64,000 nucleotides of DNA from Azospirillum lipoferum (GCF_024170005.1 NZ_JALJXJ010000008.1:1-64000), one strand, 5' to 3'; positions 22,701 through 31,220 are shown, numbered from the stretch's first letter. Numbers and translations: made by a program. Notes: generated by a model not told the origin, from the letters alone.

Positions 22701-24253
22701 TCGTCGCCCATCGAGCCGACGGCCTCCTTGCCGTCCTCCGCCATCGGGTGGAGGATCAGCTCCATGTCTTCCATGGCGAGGCCGAAGGCCATCTGGCGAC
22801 GGCGCAGCTCCTCCTTCTCCATCTCCGACGGCTCGCCCTTCAGCGAGGCGGACTTGACCAGCTCGTCCAGATGCGTGGTGTTCCTGACCCACTGGCCCCA
22901 GGGCTTCTGGGCGGCCAGATGGTCCTTCAGCTCACGGTCGTTGAACAGCTTGCCGGCCTGGAGATCGACGGCGATCATCTCGCCCGGGCCGAGGCGGCCC
23001 TTCTCGACCACCTGGTTCTCCTCGATCTTGACCATGCCGGTCTCGGAGCCGCCGATGATCAGGCCGTCGGTGGTGATGGTGTAGCGCATCGGGCGCAGGC
23101 CGTTGCGGTCCATGCCGCCGACGACCCAGCGGCCATCGGTCATGGCGAGCGCGGCCGGGCCGTCCCACGGCTCCATGACGGAGTTGCAGTAGGCGATCAG
23201 CGCCTTGTGGTTGTCCGGCGTGGTCTGCGAGCTGGTCAGCGCCTGCGGCACCAGCATCATCTTGACCATCGGCGCACTGCGGCCGGCGCGGACCATCACC
23301 TCGAACACGCTGTCGAGCGCGCCCGAGTCCGACAGGCCGACGCCGATCACCGGCTTCAGGTCGCCCATGTTGGCGCCGAACACCGGATGCTCCATCCGCG
23401 TCTCGTGCGCCTTCATCCAGTTGACGTTGCCCTTCAGCGTGTTGATCTCGCCGTTGTGGGCGAGCATGCGGAAGGGCTGGGCCAGCGGCCAGGTCGGGAA
23501 GGTGTTGGTCGAATAGCGCTGGTGGTAGATGGCGAAGGACGACTCGAAGCGGTCGTCGGTCAGGTCCGGATAGAAGGTGGACAGCTGTTCGGCGAGGAAC
23601 ATGCCCTTGTAGATGATCGAGCGCGCCGACAGCGAGCAGATGTAGAAGTCGTTGATGCGCTCGTTCTGCACCGCCTTCTCGATCCGGCGGCGGATGATGT
23701 AGAGGTCGAGTTCGAACTGCTCGTCCGACACGCCCTTGGAATTGCCGATGATGATCTGTTCGATCTCGGGCCGGGTGGCGTTGGCCTTCTCGCCGATGAT
23801 GTCGACGTTGATCGGCACCTGGCGCCAGCCATAGATGTAGTAGCCGAAGGCCAGGATCTCGGTTTCGACGATGCAGCGGCAGGCTTCCTGGGCGTCCAGG
23901 CTGATGCGCGGCAGGAAGACCTGACCGACCGCCAGATTGTTCTCCGGCGGCAGGTGGCCGATGATCTTGACGTGGTCCTTGAAGAACTTCTGCGGCACCT
24001 GGACATGGATGCCGGCGCCGTCGCCGGTTTTGCCGTCGGCGTCGACCGCGCCACGGTGCCAGACCGCCTTCAGGGCTTCGATGCCTTTTTCGACCACCGA
24101 GCGGCGGGGCTTGCCGTCGATCGCGGCGATGAAGCCGACGCCGCAGGCGTCGTGCTCGTCGGCCGGATTGTAGGCGTGGGCAGTGGTCAGCGCCGCGGCG
24201 TTGGCGCGGAAATCGGCGACGAACTGCTCACCCTGGTTCAATTCGGTGGTCAT
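19706..24253 (-). CDS. gltB: Glutamate synthase (NADPH) large (alpha) subunit
   Basis: GltB transfers the amide of glutamine to 2-oxoglutarate, giving two glutamates, and works with GltD in ammonia assimilation. The 1515-residue precursor has a 36-residue propeptide; the mature N-terminal nucleophile is C37 in ACGVGFIA (class II amidotransferase, about 37-430). A central linker and the FMN-binding synthase barrel follow (about 800-1250). The [3Fe-4S] cysteines are C1138, C1144 and C1149 (CIMVRQCHSNTC), which correspond to mature C1102, C1108 and C1113 of the A. brasilense enzyme. The GXGXG beta-helix closes the protein. It lies 97 bases downstream of gltD on the same strand. Length and propeptide match the Azospirillum enzyme closely. 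Confidence 0.98.
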   Translation of the reverse strand: MTTELNQGEQFVADFRANAAALTTAHAYNPADEHDACGVGFIAAIDGKPRRSVVEKGIEALKAVWHRGAVDADGKTGDGAGIHVQVPQKFFKDHVKIIGHLPPENNLAVGQVFLPRISLDAQEACRCIVETEILAFGYYIYGWRQVPINVDIIGEKANATRPEIEQIIIGNSKGVSDEQFELDLYIIRRRIEKAVQNERINDFYICSLSARSIIYKGMFLAEQLSTFYPDLTDDRFESSFAIYHQRYSTNTFPTWPLAQPFRMLAHNGEINTLKGNVNWMKAHETRMEHPVFGANMGDLKPVIGVGLSDSGALDSVFEVMVRAGRSAPMVKMMLVPQALTSSQTTPDNHKALIAYCNSVMEPWDGPAALAMTDGRWVVGGMDRNGLRPMRYTITTDGLIIGGSETGMVKIEENQVVEKGRLGPGEMIAVDLQAGKLFNDRELKDHLAAQKPWGQWVRNTTHLDELVKSASLKGEPSEMEKEELRRRQMAFGLAMEDMELILHPMAEDGKEAVGSMGDDSPIAVLSDKYRGLHHFFRQNFSQVTNPPIDSLRERRVMSLKTRLGNLGNILDEDESQTRLLQLDSPVLTTAEFRAMRAYMGETAAEIDATFPVEGGPDALRDALRRIRQEAEDAVRGGANHVILTDEAMGPDRAAIPAILATGAVHTHLIRSNLRTFTSLNLRTAECLDTHYFAVLIGVGATTVNAYLAQEAVAERQRRGLLGSLSLEKAMTNYKKAIDDGLLKIMSKMGISVISSYRGGGNFEAIGLSRALVAEHFPAMVSRISGIGLNGIQKKVLEQHALAYAGEALPLPVGGFYRFRKSGDRHGWEGGIIHTLQQAVTNDSYTTFKKYSEQVNKRPPMQLRDLLEFRTTKAAVPVDEVESITSIRKRFITPGMSMGALSPEAHGTLNVAMNRIGAKSDSGEGGEDPARFRPDKNGDNWNSAIKQVASGRFGVTAEYLNQCRELEIKVAQGAKPGEGGQLPGFKVTEMIARLRHSTPGVMLISPPPHHDIYSIEDLAQLIYDLKQINPDAKVTVKLVSRSGIGTIAAGVAKANADIILISGNSGGTGASPQTSIKFAGLPWEMGLSEVHQVLTLNKLRHRVRLRTDGGLKTGRDIVIAAMLGAEEYGIGTASLIAMGCIMVRQCHSNTCPVGVCVQDEKLREKFVGSPEKVVNLFTFLAEEVREILAKLGFRSLNEVIGRTDLLHQVSRGGAHLDDLDLNPLLAQVDPGENARYCTLQGRNEVPDTLDARIVADARPLFEEGEKMQLAYNARNTQRAIGTRLSSMVTRKFGMFGLQPGHITVRLRGTAGQSLGAFAVQGIKLEVMGDANDYVGKGLSGGTIVVRPATSSPLESNRNTIIGNTVLYGATAGKLFAAGQAGERFAVRNSGATVVVEGCGSNGCEYMTGGTAVILGKVGDNFAAGMTGGMAYLYDPEDSLPLFINEESVIYQRIEVSHYEAQLRALIEEHVAETQSRFAAEILNDWERELGHFWQVVPKEMLHRLAVPVTLPRAIPAE

Positions 24254-24350
24254 GGAACGACCCTTTCACAGTCTGGACGTTGACCTGGGGGGCCGAAGGG
24301 AAGGCCCCCTGGGGTAGACGGTGTTTTGATAGCGGAAAGGAAGGAGCGCC

Positions 24351-25796
24351 TTACTCGGCGGCGACCGCCAGCTTGGCCCCGACGGTCTGGGCGTAGGCGT
24401 GCATCGCCTCTGCGGCGTCCCGGCCGTCGCGGATGGCCCACACCACCAGCGAGGCGCCGCGGACGATGTCGCCGGCGGCGAAGACGCCGTCCAGGCTGGT
24501 CATCTTGGTGCGGTGGTCGACCAGCAGCGTGCCCCAGCGAGTGACGGTCAGGTCGGGCGAGCCGAACATGCCCGGCAGATCCTCCGGCTCGAAGCCGAGA
24601 GCCTTGATGACGAGGTCGGCCGGCTCGGTGAAGTCGGAGCCCTCGATCACCTGCGGGGTCTGGCGGCCGGTGGCGTCGGCGACACCCAGATGGATGCGCA
24701 CGGCGCGCACGCCGGTCACCACGTCGTCGCCGGTGAAGGCTTCCGGAGCGGCCTGCCAGACGAACTCGACGCCCTCCTCCTCGGCATGCGCCACTTCGCG
24801 CTGCGAGCCCGGCATGTTCTTGCGGTCGCGGCGGTACAGGCACTTGACCGAGGTAGCACCCTGGCGGATCGCCGTGCGCACGCAGTCCATCGCGGTATCG
24901 CCGCCGCCGAGCACCACCACCTTCTTGCCGGCGGCGTTCAGCGAGCCGTCGTCATAGGCCTCGACCTGATCGCCCAGCCCGACCTTGTTGGAGGTGGTCA
25001 GGTATTCCAGCGCCGGGACGATGTTCTTCAGCCCCGAGCCGGGGGCCTTGATGTCGCGGGCCTTGTAGACGCCGGTGGCGATCAGGATGGTGACGTGGCG
25101 CTCGCGCAGCTCGGCCAGGGTGGCGTCGCGGCCGACCTCGAAATTGGAATGGAAGATGACGCCGGCATCGGCCAGACGCTGGACGCGGCGGGCGACGACG
25201 TCCTTCTCCAGCTTGAAGCCGGGGATGCCGTAGACCAGCAGGCCGCCCATGCGGTCGTAGCGGTCATAGACATGGACCTCGTAGCCCTTGGCGCGCAGCT
25301 CCTCGGCGGCGGCGAGGCCAGCCGGGCCGGCGCCGATCACGCCGGCCGACAGGCCCAGCTCGCGGGCCGGCTTGCGCGGCTTGACCCAGCCGTTTTCCCA
25401 GGCGGTGTCGTTGATGTACTTCTCGACCGAGCCGATGGTGACGGCGCCGTGGGTCGACTGCTCGATGACGCAGTTGCCCTCGCACAGCCGGTCCTGCGGG
25501 CAGATGCGGCCGCAGATTTCCGGGAAGTTGTTGGTGGCCTGGGAGACCTCGTAAGCCTCCTCCAGACGCCCCTCGGCGGTCAGCTTCAGCCAGTCCGGGA
25601 TGTTGTTGGAGACCGGGCAGTGCACCTGGCAGAAGGGAACGCCGCACTGCGAGCAGCGGTTGGCCTGCTCGCCGGCGCGCTCGTCGCTGAAGCGGGCGTA
25701 GATTTCCGCGAAGTCCTGGCGGCGGTCGGCGGCAGACCGCTTGTCGGGCATCTTCTGCGCGGTGTGCACGAAGCCCAACATTTTCTGGTTCGCCAT
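24351..25796 (-). CDS. gltD: Glutamate synthase (NADPH) small (beta) subunit
   Basis: GltD takes electrons from NADPH and passes them through FAD and iron-sulfur clusters to GltB. The 481-aa protein begins with a ferredoxin-like segment with two Cys groups, CSQCGVPFCQVHC and CGRICPQDRLCEGNC. Next come the FAD Rossmann motif GAGPAGLAAAEEL, the NADPH motif GGGDTAMDC, and a C-terminal FAD-closing GVFAAGDIVRGASLVVWA. The ATG at 25796 (MANQKMLGF) is preceded by AAGGAG at the right distance; an upstream in-frame start adds ten residues without support. It is the promoter-proximal gene, so the order is gltD-gltB, opposite to the enteric gltBD order. Confidence 0.97.
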   Translation of the reverse strand: MANQKMLGFVHTAQKMPDKRSAADRRQDFAEIYARFSDERAGEQANRCSQCGVPFCQVHCPVSNNIPDWLKLTAEGRLEEAYEVSQATNNFPEICGRICPQDRLCEGNCVIEQSTHGAVTIGSVEKYINDTAWENGWVKPRKPARELGLSAGVIGAGPAGLAAAEELRAKGYEVHVYDRYDRMGGLLVYGIPGFKLEKDVVARRVQRLADAGVIFHSNFEVGRDATLAELRERHVTILIATGVYKARDIKAPGSGLKNIVPALEYLTTSNKVGLGDQVEAYDDGSLNAAGKKVVVLGGGDTAMDCVRTAIRQGATSVKCLYRRDRKNMPGSQREVAHAEEEGVEFVWQAAPEAFTGDDVVTGVRAVRIHLGVADATGRQTPQVIEGSDFTEPADLVIKALGFEPEDLPGMFGSPDLTVTRWGTLLVDHRTKMTSLDGVFAAGDIVRGASLVVWAIRDGRDAAEAMHAYAQTVGAKLAVAAE

Positions 25797-25900
25797 GACC
25801 TCTGCTCCTTCGCTTCGCGGCCCCACCGTCTACCCGGGGGACGTCGCCTGACCGGCGGCTGCGGCTCTGGCCTACACCGACCGGCTGGGTTGAAATCGAA

Positions 25901-25920
25901 CGTCCGCGAAGTGGCGGACG
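25901..25920 (-). promoter_or_regulatory. Inverted repeat in the gltD leader
   Basis: CGTCCGC (25901-25907) and GCGGACG (25914-25920) form a 7-bp stem about 105 bases upstream of gltD. Just beyond, on the minus strand, lies a TTATATGA sequence that could be a -10 box. It may be an operator or a leader hairpin. The 377-base gltD-uppP gap shows one other small inverted repeat, AGTCCC/GGGACT at 26056-26072. Confidence 0.35.
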
Positions 25921-26173
25921 CTCGTCATATAACGCATGCGCACACTCCGCGGAAGCACAAAAGCACCGATAGGTCCTGTTTGTTGACCTTTTCCCCCGCA
26001 AGGCTGAAATGCGTGAGCGTGACGGCAGGGTATCGCAAAAACACGACAGAAAATTAGTCCCATATCGGGACTATCGCCCGAATAGGGGTACCGACCCCAC
26101 GCCATCGCCAAGCATGGTCCCATCCTGTTATAAGCGCTGCAACATCCAACCGTGCCGAAGGCTGCGTGCCGCG

Positions 26174-26974
26174 ATGATGATCGATCAATATCTGGACGCT
26201 ACCCTCCTGGGGTTGATTGAGGGGCTGACCGAGTTCCTGCCGGTCTCCTCCACCGGCCACCTGATCATGCTGGACGAGCTGCTCGGCTTCGAGGGTCCGC
26301 CCGGCAAGGTGTTCGAGGTGGTGATCCAGCTTGGCGCCATCCTGGCGATCTGCGTCGTCTATTTCCAGCGGCTGTGGCACGTCGCCACGGGACTGAAGGA
26401 CGATCCCGGCGCCCGGCGCTTCGTGATGGCGGTGCTGATCGCCTTCCTGCCGGCGATGGTGCTGGGCGCCGGCCTGCACGGCATCATCAAGTCGGTGCTG
26501 TTCAACCCGACCGTCGTCAGCATCGCGCTGATCCTGGGCGGCGTCGCCATCTTGCTGGTGGAACGGCTGATCCCGGTCGCCCGCTATCACAAGATCGAGA
26601 ATTTCTCCGCCCCTCTGGCGCTGAAGATCGGCTTCTGCCAGTGCCTGGCCCTGGTTCCCGGCGTGTCGCGGTCGGGCGCCAGCATCCTGGGCGCGCTGCT
26701 GATGGGCGTCGACCGCAAGGCGGCGGCCGAATTCTCCTTCTTCCTGGCGGTGCCGACCATGGCCGGCGCCACCGCCTACGACCTCTACAAGAACTGGTCG
26801 GTGATGAGCCTGGACAGCGGCCTGCTGATCCTGGTCGGCTTCGTCACCGCCTTCATCGCCGCCGCCCTGGTGGTGAAGACGCTGGTCGACTTCGTCGGCC
26901 GCTACGGCTTCACCCCCTTCGGATGGTACCGCATCGCCGTCGGCACCGGCATGCTGGCGTTCCTCTATCTCTAA
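26174..26974 (+). CDS. uppP: Undecaprenyl-diphosphatase
   Basis: UppP (BacA) dephosphorylates undecaprenyl pyrophosphate at the membrane, recycling the lipid carrier for peptidoglycan and O-antigen; raised levels give bacitracin resistance. The 266-aa protein is polytopic with about eight segments. The two active-site motifs are present: EGLTEFLPVSSTGHL (16-30) and PGVSRSGASILGALLMG. The start is the first of two adjacent ATGs (26174 and 26177); upstream in-frame codons are not conserved. It is divergent from gltD, and its stop is 3 bases from the end of the convergent MFS gene. Confidence 0.96.
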   Translation: MMIDQYLDATLLGLIEGLTEFLPVSSTGHLIMLDELLGFEGPPGKVFEVVIQLGAILAICVVYFQRLWHVATGLKDDPGARRFVMAVLIAFLPAMVLGAGLHGIIKSVLFNPTVVSIALILGGVAILLVERLIPVARYHKIENFSAPLALKIGFCQCLALVPGVSRSGASILGALLMGVDRKAAAEFSFFLAVPTMAGATAYDLYKNWSVMSLDSGLLILVGFVTAFIAAALVVKTLVDFVGRYGFTPFGWYRIAVGTGMLAFLYL

Positions 26975-26977
26975 CCC

Positions 26978-28180
26978 TCAAACCGCCTGCCGCGGCACCG
27001 CACGGGCCGCGGCGGCGGCCATGCCCAGCGCCAGCAACGCGATCATCGCGAAGGCGGTGGCGAGGCTGGTGGCTTCGGCGATGAAGCCGACCAGCGGCGG
27101 ACCGGCCAGCACGCCGGCATAGCCCATGGTGGACACCGCGGCGACCGCATGGTCGGGATGGCCGCTGTCCACCGCCCCCGCCGTGCTGAACAGCACCGGG
27201 ACGATGTTCGACAGGCCGATCCCGGTCAGCCCGAATCCGACCATCGCCAGCACCGGCACTCCTCCCGCGACGATTCCCCCGGCCAACACCAATCCCAGCC
27301 CGGCCGTGGCCAGCAGCCCGCCGGCGCGCATCAGCGTCGCCCCGCCGAAGCGGTGGCGCAGCCGGTCGCCGCTGAACCGCCCGATCGCCATGGCGGCGCT
27401 GAACACGCCGAAGCCCATGCCAGCGATGGAAGCTGGCGCGCCCAGGTCGTCGCGCAGATGGATGGCGCTCCAGTCCAGGATGGCGCCCTCGCCCATGAAG
27501 GCCATGGCGGCGAGCAGGCCGAGCAGCAGGGTCTTGCGGTCGGGCAGCACCAGCCCGCCGCCACCGGCGTTGCGGTCGGGCAGGAGGCGTCCCTGCATGA
27601 CCAGGAACAGCACCAGCAGCCCCGCCGACACCAGCCCGGCCTGCGCCGCCGCCGGCATCAGCGGCAGCAGAAGCCCGCCCAGGCCTGCCCCGGCCAGCCC
27701 GCCGAGGCTCCACATCCCGTGCAGCGACGACATGATCGGCCGGCCGATCCGCCGCTCCACCAGGGCGCCCTGGGCGTTCATCGCGACGTCCATGGTGCCG
27801 CCCGACGCGCCGAACAGCGCCAGCACGATGCACAGCGTCACCACGTCCGGCACCAGCGCCGGCAGCGGCAGCAGGCCGGCGAACAGCAGGGCGGTCACCC
27901 GGATCACCGGGGCGCTGCCCAGCCGTCCCAGCAGCGGCCCGCTGGCGATCATCGCCGTCAGGGCGCCGACGGCAAGGCAGAGCAGAGCCGCCCCCAGCAC
28001 CGCCGGGCTGAGGTCGAGCCGGTTCTTCAGCAGCGGAATCTGCGTCGCCCACACGCCGAAGACGGTGCCGTTCAGGAAGAAGGCGGCGACGGTGGCCCAG
28101 CGCGCGGCCGATGCCTGCTCCACCACCCGGTCCGGCATTCCCCGGATATCCTCTGCTCCCGTCATCACCGTTCCCGCCAT
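26978..28180 (-). CDS. Major facilitator superfamily transporter
   Basis: The 400-aa product has about twelve hydrophobic segments with short loops, the MFS form. It resembles the YbjJ-type group (FFLNGTVFGVWATQIPLLKNRLDLS in the first helix-loop region, and SSLHGMWSLGGLAGAGLGG in the middle). The substrate is unknown. An ATG at 28180 is used; a GTG at 28195 and an ATG at 28138 are alternatives, none with a convincing ribosome-binding site. It is on the same strand as the TSUP gene upstream, with a 114-base gap. Confidence 0.85.
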   Translation of the reverse strand: MAGTVMTGAEDIRGMPDRVVEQASAARWATVAAFFLNGTVFGVWATQIPLLKNRLDLSPAVLGAALLCLAVGALTAMIASGPLLGRLGSAPVIRVTALLFAGLLPLPALVPDVVTLCIVLALFGASGGTMDVAMNAQGALVERRIGRPIMSSLHGMWSLGGLAGAGLGGLLLPLMPAAAQAGLVSAGLLVLFLVMQGRLLPDRNAGGGGLVLPDRKTLLLGLLAAMAFMGEGAILDWSAIHLRDDLGAPASIAGMGFGVFSAAMAIGRFSGDRLRHRFGGATLMRAGGLLATAGLGLVLAGGIVAGGVPVLAMVGFGLTGIGLSNIVPVLFSTAGAVDSGHPDHAVAAVSTMGYAGVLAGPPLVGFIAEATSLATAFAMIALLALGMAAAAARAVPRQAV

Positions 28181-28294
28181 GGTTGAACCGCCCACATGAC
28201 GGCGGCAGCGGCGGAATTCAAGCGGCGACGGGGCAGGCGTGCCATGTCCGGCGGAGCCGGGAACTTTTTAATGCCCGTCGAGGCAGGGAACTTC

Positions 28295-29122
28295 TCAATG
28301 CCGCCACATCCGGACGGCCGACAGCAGCAGGATCGCCGCCAGCACCGGCAGCAGCACCCGGTCCGGCACCATGCCCAGCAGCAGCCCGCCAATGAGGGCG
28401 CCGGCCAGCGACCCAGCCGCCATCAGCAGGACGAAACCGCGCTGCCGCAACAGCAGCGCCAGACTGCGGTCGCGGGCGTAGCGGGAAAAGCCGGCAATCA
28501 TGGTCGGCAGGCTGATCGCCAGCGACAGGCTGCCCGCCAGCTTGACATCGACCCCGAACAGCAGAACCAGCGTGGGGATCAGCAGCTCGCCGCCGGCCAC
28601 CCCCAGCAGCGAGGCGACGGCTCCGATGGCGAAGCCGGCGACACAGCCGGCGACGACCAGCGCCGGCCCGTCCAGCAGCGGCCCCGCTCCTCCGGCTATG
28701 CCATGTCCAAACATCAGCACGGCGGCGATCAGCACCAGCAGCACGGCCATGACCCGTTGCAGGCGGGCGGCGTCCATCCGCATCGCCCAGCCGGCGCCGA
28801 TCCAGGCGCCCAGCAGGCTGCCGGCCAGCAGGTTGGCGATCACCCCGCCATTGGCGGCGACAAGGCCGAGCGGCACCGAACCGGCGCGCAACGGCAGGGC
28901 GGCGGCAACGACCACGAGGCTCATCGCCTTGTTCAGAATGACGGCGTCGAGCGCGCCGAAGCGGAAGGCGCCGATCAGCAGCGGCAAGCGGAACTCGGCG
29001 CCGCCCAACCCGATCAGCCCGCCCAGCGTGCCGATGACGGCGCCGCAGGCGAAGGCGGCGAGCGCCCACAGTTTGGACAAAACAGAAGCCCCGGCGCGGG
29101 GGCCGGGGCTTTCGGGAGTCAT
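28295..29122 (-). CDS. TSUP-family permease (TauE/SafE)
   Basis: The 275-aa membrane protein has two related halves, each with a glycine-rich first helix (GAVIGTLGGLIGLGGAEFRLPLLIG and FAIGAVASLLGVAGGELLIPTLVLLFG), diagnostic of the TSUP/TauE family that exports sulfite or organosulfur anions. The predicted ATG at 29122 and first 15 codons lie on top of the hairpin terminator of the upstream gene (29087-29112). The true start may therefore be a later TTG (LSKLWALAAFACG, near 29079), which begins right at the first membrane helix. The substrate cannot be assigned. Confidence 0.85.
   Translation of the reverse strand: MTPESPGPRAGASVLSKLWALAAFACGAVIGTLGGLIGLGGAEFRLPLLIGAFRFGALDAVILNKAMSLVVVAAALPLRAGSVPLGLVAANGGVIANLLAGSLLGAWIGAGWAMRMDAARLQRVMAVLLVLIAAVLMFGHGIAGGAGPLLDGPALVVAGCVAGFAIGAVASLLGVAGGELLIPTLVLLFGVDVKLAGSLSLAISLPTMIAGFSRYARDRSLALLLRQRGFVLLMAAGSLAGALIGGLLLGMVPDRVLLPVLAAILLLSAVRMWRH
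29087..29112 (-). terminator. Hairpin terminator after the NDUFA9-like gene
   Basis: AAGCCCCGGC and GCCGGGGCTT (29087-29096 and 29103-29112) form a perfect 10-bp stem. On the minus strand it is followed by CTGTTTTG. It lies 28 bases past the reductase stop and overlaps the predicted start of the TSUP gene. Confidence 0.7.
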
Positions 29123-29140
29123 CGGACCTGTTCCGCCCGC

Positions 29141-30112
29141 TCAGTGGGCGTTGTTGGTCAGGCCGCTGTACTTGCCGCCGACGATGAAGCGCGACAGGTA
29201 GGTCGGCAGGATCACCTCGCAGGTCGCCAGCTCGGTGATGCCCAGATCCTTGAAGCCCAGCGCGGTCGGGGAAACCACGTTGTCCTGCTTCAGCAGGGCC
29301 ACCTGATCGCGGGTCAGCGCCGGGGCCAGCACCGGCACCTTCTCCAGGATGCCGGCCAGCGACTCGGCGGCGTTCCAGGGGATGGTCACCAGCGGACGGT
29401 GACGCTGGATGTCCTTCTGGGTCAGGTCCAGCAGTTCGCGGAAGGTGTAGACGCGCGGGCCGCCCAGCTCATAGGTCTTGCCGCGGCTGGCGTCACTGTC
29501 CAGCGCCGCCACGACGGCGTCGGCCAGATCGCCGACATAGACCGGCTGGAACAGGGTCTTGCCGCCGCCGATCAGCGGCAGGACCGGAGCCTTCTGCGCC
29601 ATCGCGGCGAACTTGTTGAAGAAATTGTCCTCCGGCCCGAAGACGATGCTGGGGCGCAGGATCGTCGCCGCCGGGAAGGCCGACAGCACCGCCTGCTCAC
29701 CGGCCGCCTTGGAGCGGGCATAGACCGACGGCGAGGAGGCGTCGGCGCCGATGGCGGAGACATGGACCAGCCGGTTGACGCCGTTGGCGGCGGCCAGCCG
29801 GGCGATGCGGGAGGCGGCATCGACATGCACGCCCTGGAAGCTCTGGCTCCCGCGTTCGTACAGCACGCCCAGCAGGTTGATGGCGATGTCCGCCCCCTGG
29901 AGCGCACGGCCGACCGACAGGTCGTTGGTGCAGTCGGTGGCGAACGGCACGATCTGGCCGACGGCGCCGGCCGTCTTCAGGAAACCGGCCTTGCCCGGGT
30001 TGCGGGTGGCGATGCGGATGAGGGCGCCCGACTTGGCGAGGCGCCGGATCAGGTGGCGGCCGATGAAGCCCGAACCGCCGAACACCGTGATAACCTGAGT
30101 GCGATAGGACAT
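29141..30112 (-). CDS. NDUFA9-like NAD(P)-dependent epimerase/reductase of complex I type
   Basis: The 323-aa protein is an atypical short-chain dehydrogenase. It has the nucleotide motif VFGGSGFIGRHLIRRLA (9-25), an NAINLLGVLYE-like strand 4, YARSKAAGE for the active-site YxxxK, and a C-terminal half matching the NDUFA9/UPF0105-like 'complex I NAD(P)H-binding' group of alphaproteobacteria. In mitochondria NDUFA9 is an accessory subunit of complex I; the bacterial role is less certain. The ATG at 30112 (MSYRTQVITVFGG) has GGGAG upstream; in-frame sequence further up is not conserved. Confidence 0.87.
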   Translation of the reverse strand: MSYRTQVITVFGGSGFIGRHLIRRLAKSGALIRIATRNPGKAGFLKTAGAVGQIVPFATDCTNDLSVGRALQGADIAINLLGVLYERGSQSFQGVHVDAASRIARLAAANGVNRLVHVSAIGADASSPSVYARSKAAGEQAVLSAFPAATILRPSIVFGPEDNFFNKFAAMAQKAPVLPLIGGGKTLFQPVYVGDLADAVVAALDSDASRGKTYELGGPRVYTFRELLDLTQKDIQRHRPLVTIPWNAAESLAGILEKVPVLAPALTRDQVALLKQDNVVSPTALGFKDLGITELATCEVILPTYLSRFIVGGKYSGLTNNAH

Positions 30113-30334
30113 CGACCGTCTCCCGTGTCGTTGCGCGCCGGAACTGGGGTCTTCGCGCTTCTGCGCGCCCCCGCGCGTCGTCCGACTGTGTGTCGCCTGG
30201 ATGACTGCTGGAACTGCGGGCATGCTTATAGCGAATGGACCGCCGCCAAGCTAGGGACTGCATTGCCGCGCCTGCTGGCGGTGGGGCGAAAACCCGCGAT
30301 GCGACAAAAAAATGAAGGGGTCGGAAAAAAGCTG

Positions 30335-30363
30335 TTGACGCCCCTCGGCCGGATCATTAAACA
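30335..30363 (+). promoter_or_regulatory. Promoter of tRNA-Leu
   Basis: TTGACG (30335-30340) and TAAACA (30358-30363) are separated by 17 bases and lie 23 bases before the mature tRNA. This is a near-consensus sigma-70-type promoter for a stable RNA gene. Confidence 0.6.
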
Positions 30364-30386
30364 ACCGCCCACACACCGAGCACCGA

Positions 30387-30473
30387 GCCCAGGTGGCGGA
30401 ATTGGTAGACGCGCAGGTTTCAGGTACCTGTGGCAGAAATGTCGTGGAAGTTCGAGTCTTCTCCTGGGCACCA
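30387..30473 (+). tRNA. tRNA-Leu (CAG)
   Basis: This is an 87-nt class II tRNA with acceptor GCCCAGG / CCTGGGC, discriminator A and an encoded CCA. The anticodon loop TTCAGGT gives CAG between stems CAGGT and ACCTG. A long variable arm (TGGCAGAAATGTCGT) follows, and the T arm has GTTCGAGTC. It lies between divergently oriented protein genes. Confidence 0.96.
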
Positions 30474-30593
30474 TTTCTTTCTACCCGGCTGCGCCGCATG
30501 CACAGCTCCTTCGATTAGGAAGGGGATCGTGCAGAGCGGCGTTCGTCGTTTCTAGGGTCCATGGCCGGGGGCCTGACCACCCGGGAAGCGACC

Positions 30594-31220
30594 ATGCCCA
30601 TCGACCTTCATGACGGCGACCTCCCCGACGGCCTCGATCTCGCCGCCGGCGCCCGCGACAACTGCGTCGCCATCGACACCGAGACCATGGGGCTGAACCC
30701 CCACCGCGACCGCCTCTGCCTGGTGCAGCTGTCGGCCGGCGACGGTGCGATCCATCTGGTGCAGTTCCGCCCCGGCCAGTACGAGGCGCCGAACCTGAAG
30801 CGTCTGCTGACCGATCCCGGCGTGACCAAGCTGTTCCATTTCGCCCGCTTCGACGTGGCCGTGATGAAGGCCTATCTGGGCGTCAGCTGCCAGCCGGTCT
30901 ATTGCACCAAGGTGGCCTCCAAGCTGGTCCGCACCTTCACCGACCGCCATGGCCTGAAGGATCTGTGCAAGGACCTGCTGGGCGTCGAGATCTCCAAGCA
31001 GCAGCAATCCTCCGACTGGGGCGCGCCTGAACTGTCCACCGACCAGATGAAGTACGCCGCGTCCGACGTGCTGCATCTGCATGACCTGAAGGCGAAGCTG
31101 GACGTCATGCTGGCGCGCGAGGGCCGCACCCATCTGGCCCAGGCCTGCTTCGACTTCCTGCCCGCCCGCGGCGAGCTGGATCTCGGCGGCTGGGAAACCC
31201 CGGACATTTTGGCGCACTGA
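30594..31220 (+). CDS. RNase D-type 3'-5' exonuclease (DEDDy, short form)
   Basis: The 208-aa protein is a single DEDD exonuclease domain without the HRDC domains of long RNase D. Visible metal ligands are D28 and E30 (AIDTETMGL), D87 (FHFARFDVAV) and the Exo III YAASDVLHLHDL with Tyr and Asp. It probably trims tRNA or other RNA 3' ends; short forms like this are common in alphaproteobacteria. The ATG at 30594 (MPIDLHDGDLPDG) follows GGGAAG; an earlier ATG at 30561 adds eleven unconserved residues. It lies 120 bases after tRNA-Leu. Confidence 0.88.
   Translation: MPIDLHDGDLPDGLDLAAGARDNCVAIDTETMGLNPHRDRLCLVQLSAGDGAIHLVQFRPGQYEAPNLKRLLTDPGVTKLFHFARFDVAVMKAYLGVSCQPVYCTKVASKLVRTFTDRHGLKDLCKDLLGVEISKQQQSSDWGAPELSTDQMKYAASDVLHLHDLKAKLDVMLAREGRTHLAQACFDFLPARGELDLGGWETPDILAH

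Noticed and set aside
19610..24283. Very long open frame antisense to gltB
   Set aside because: High G+C leaves the opposite strand without stops; the product is His/Gln/Ala/Arg-rich with no domain, while gltB is certain.
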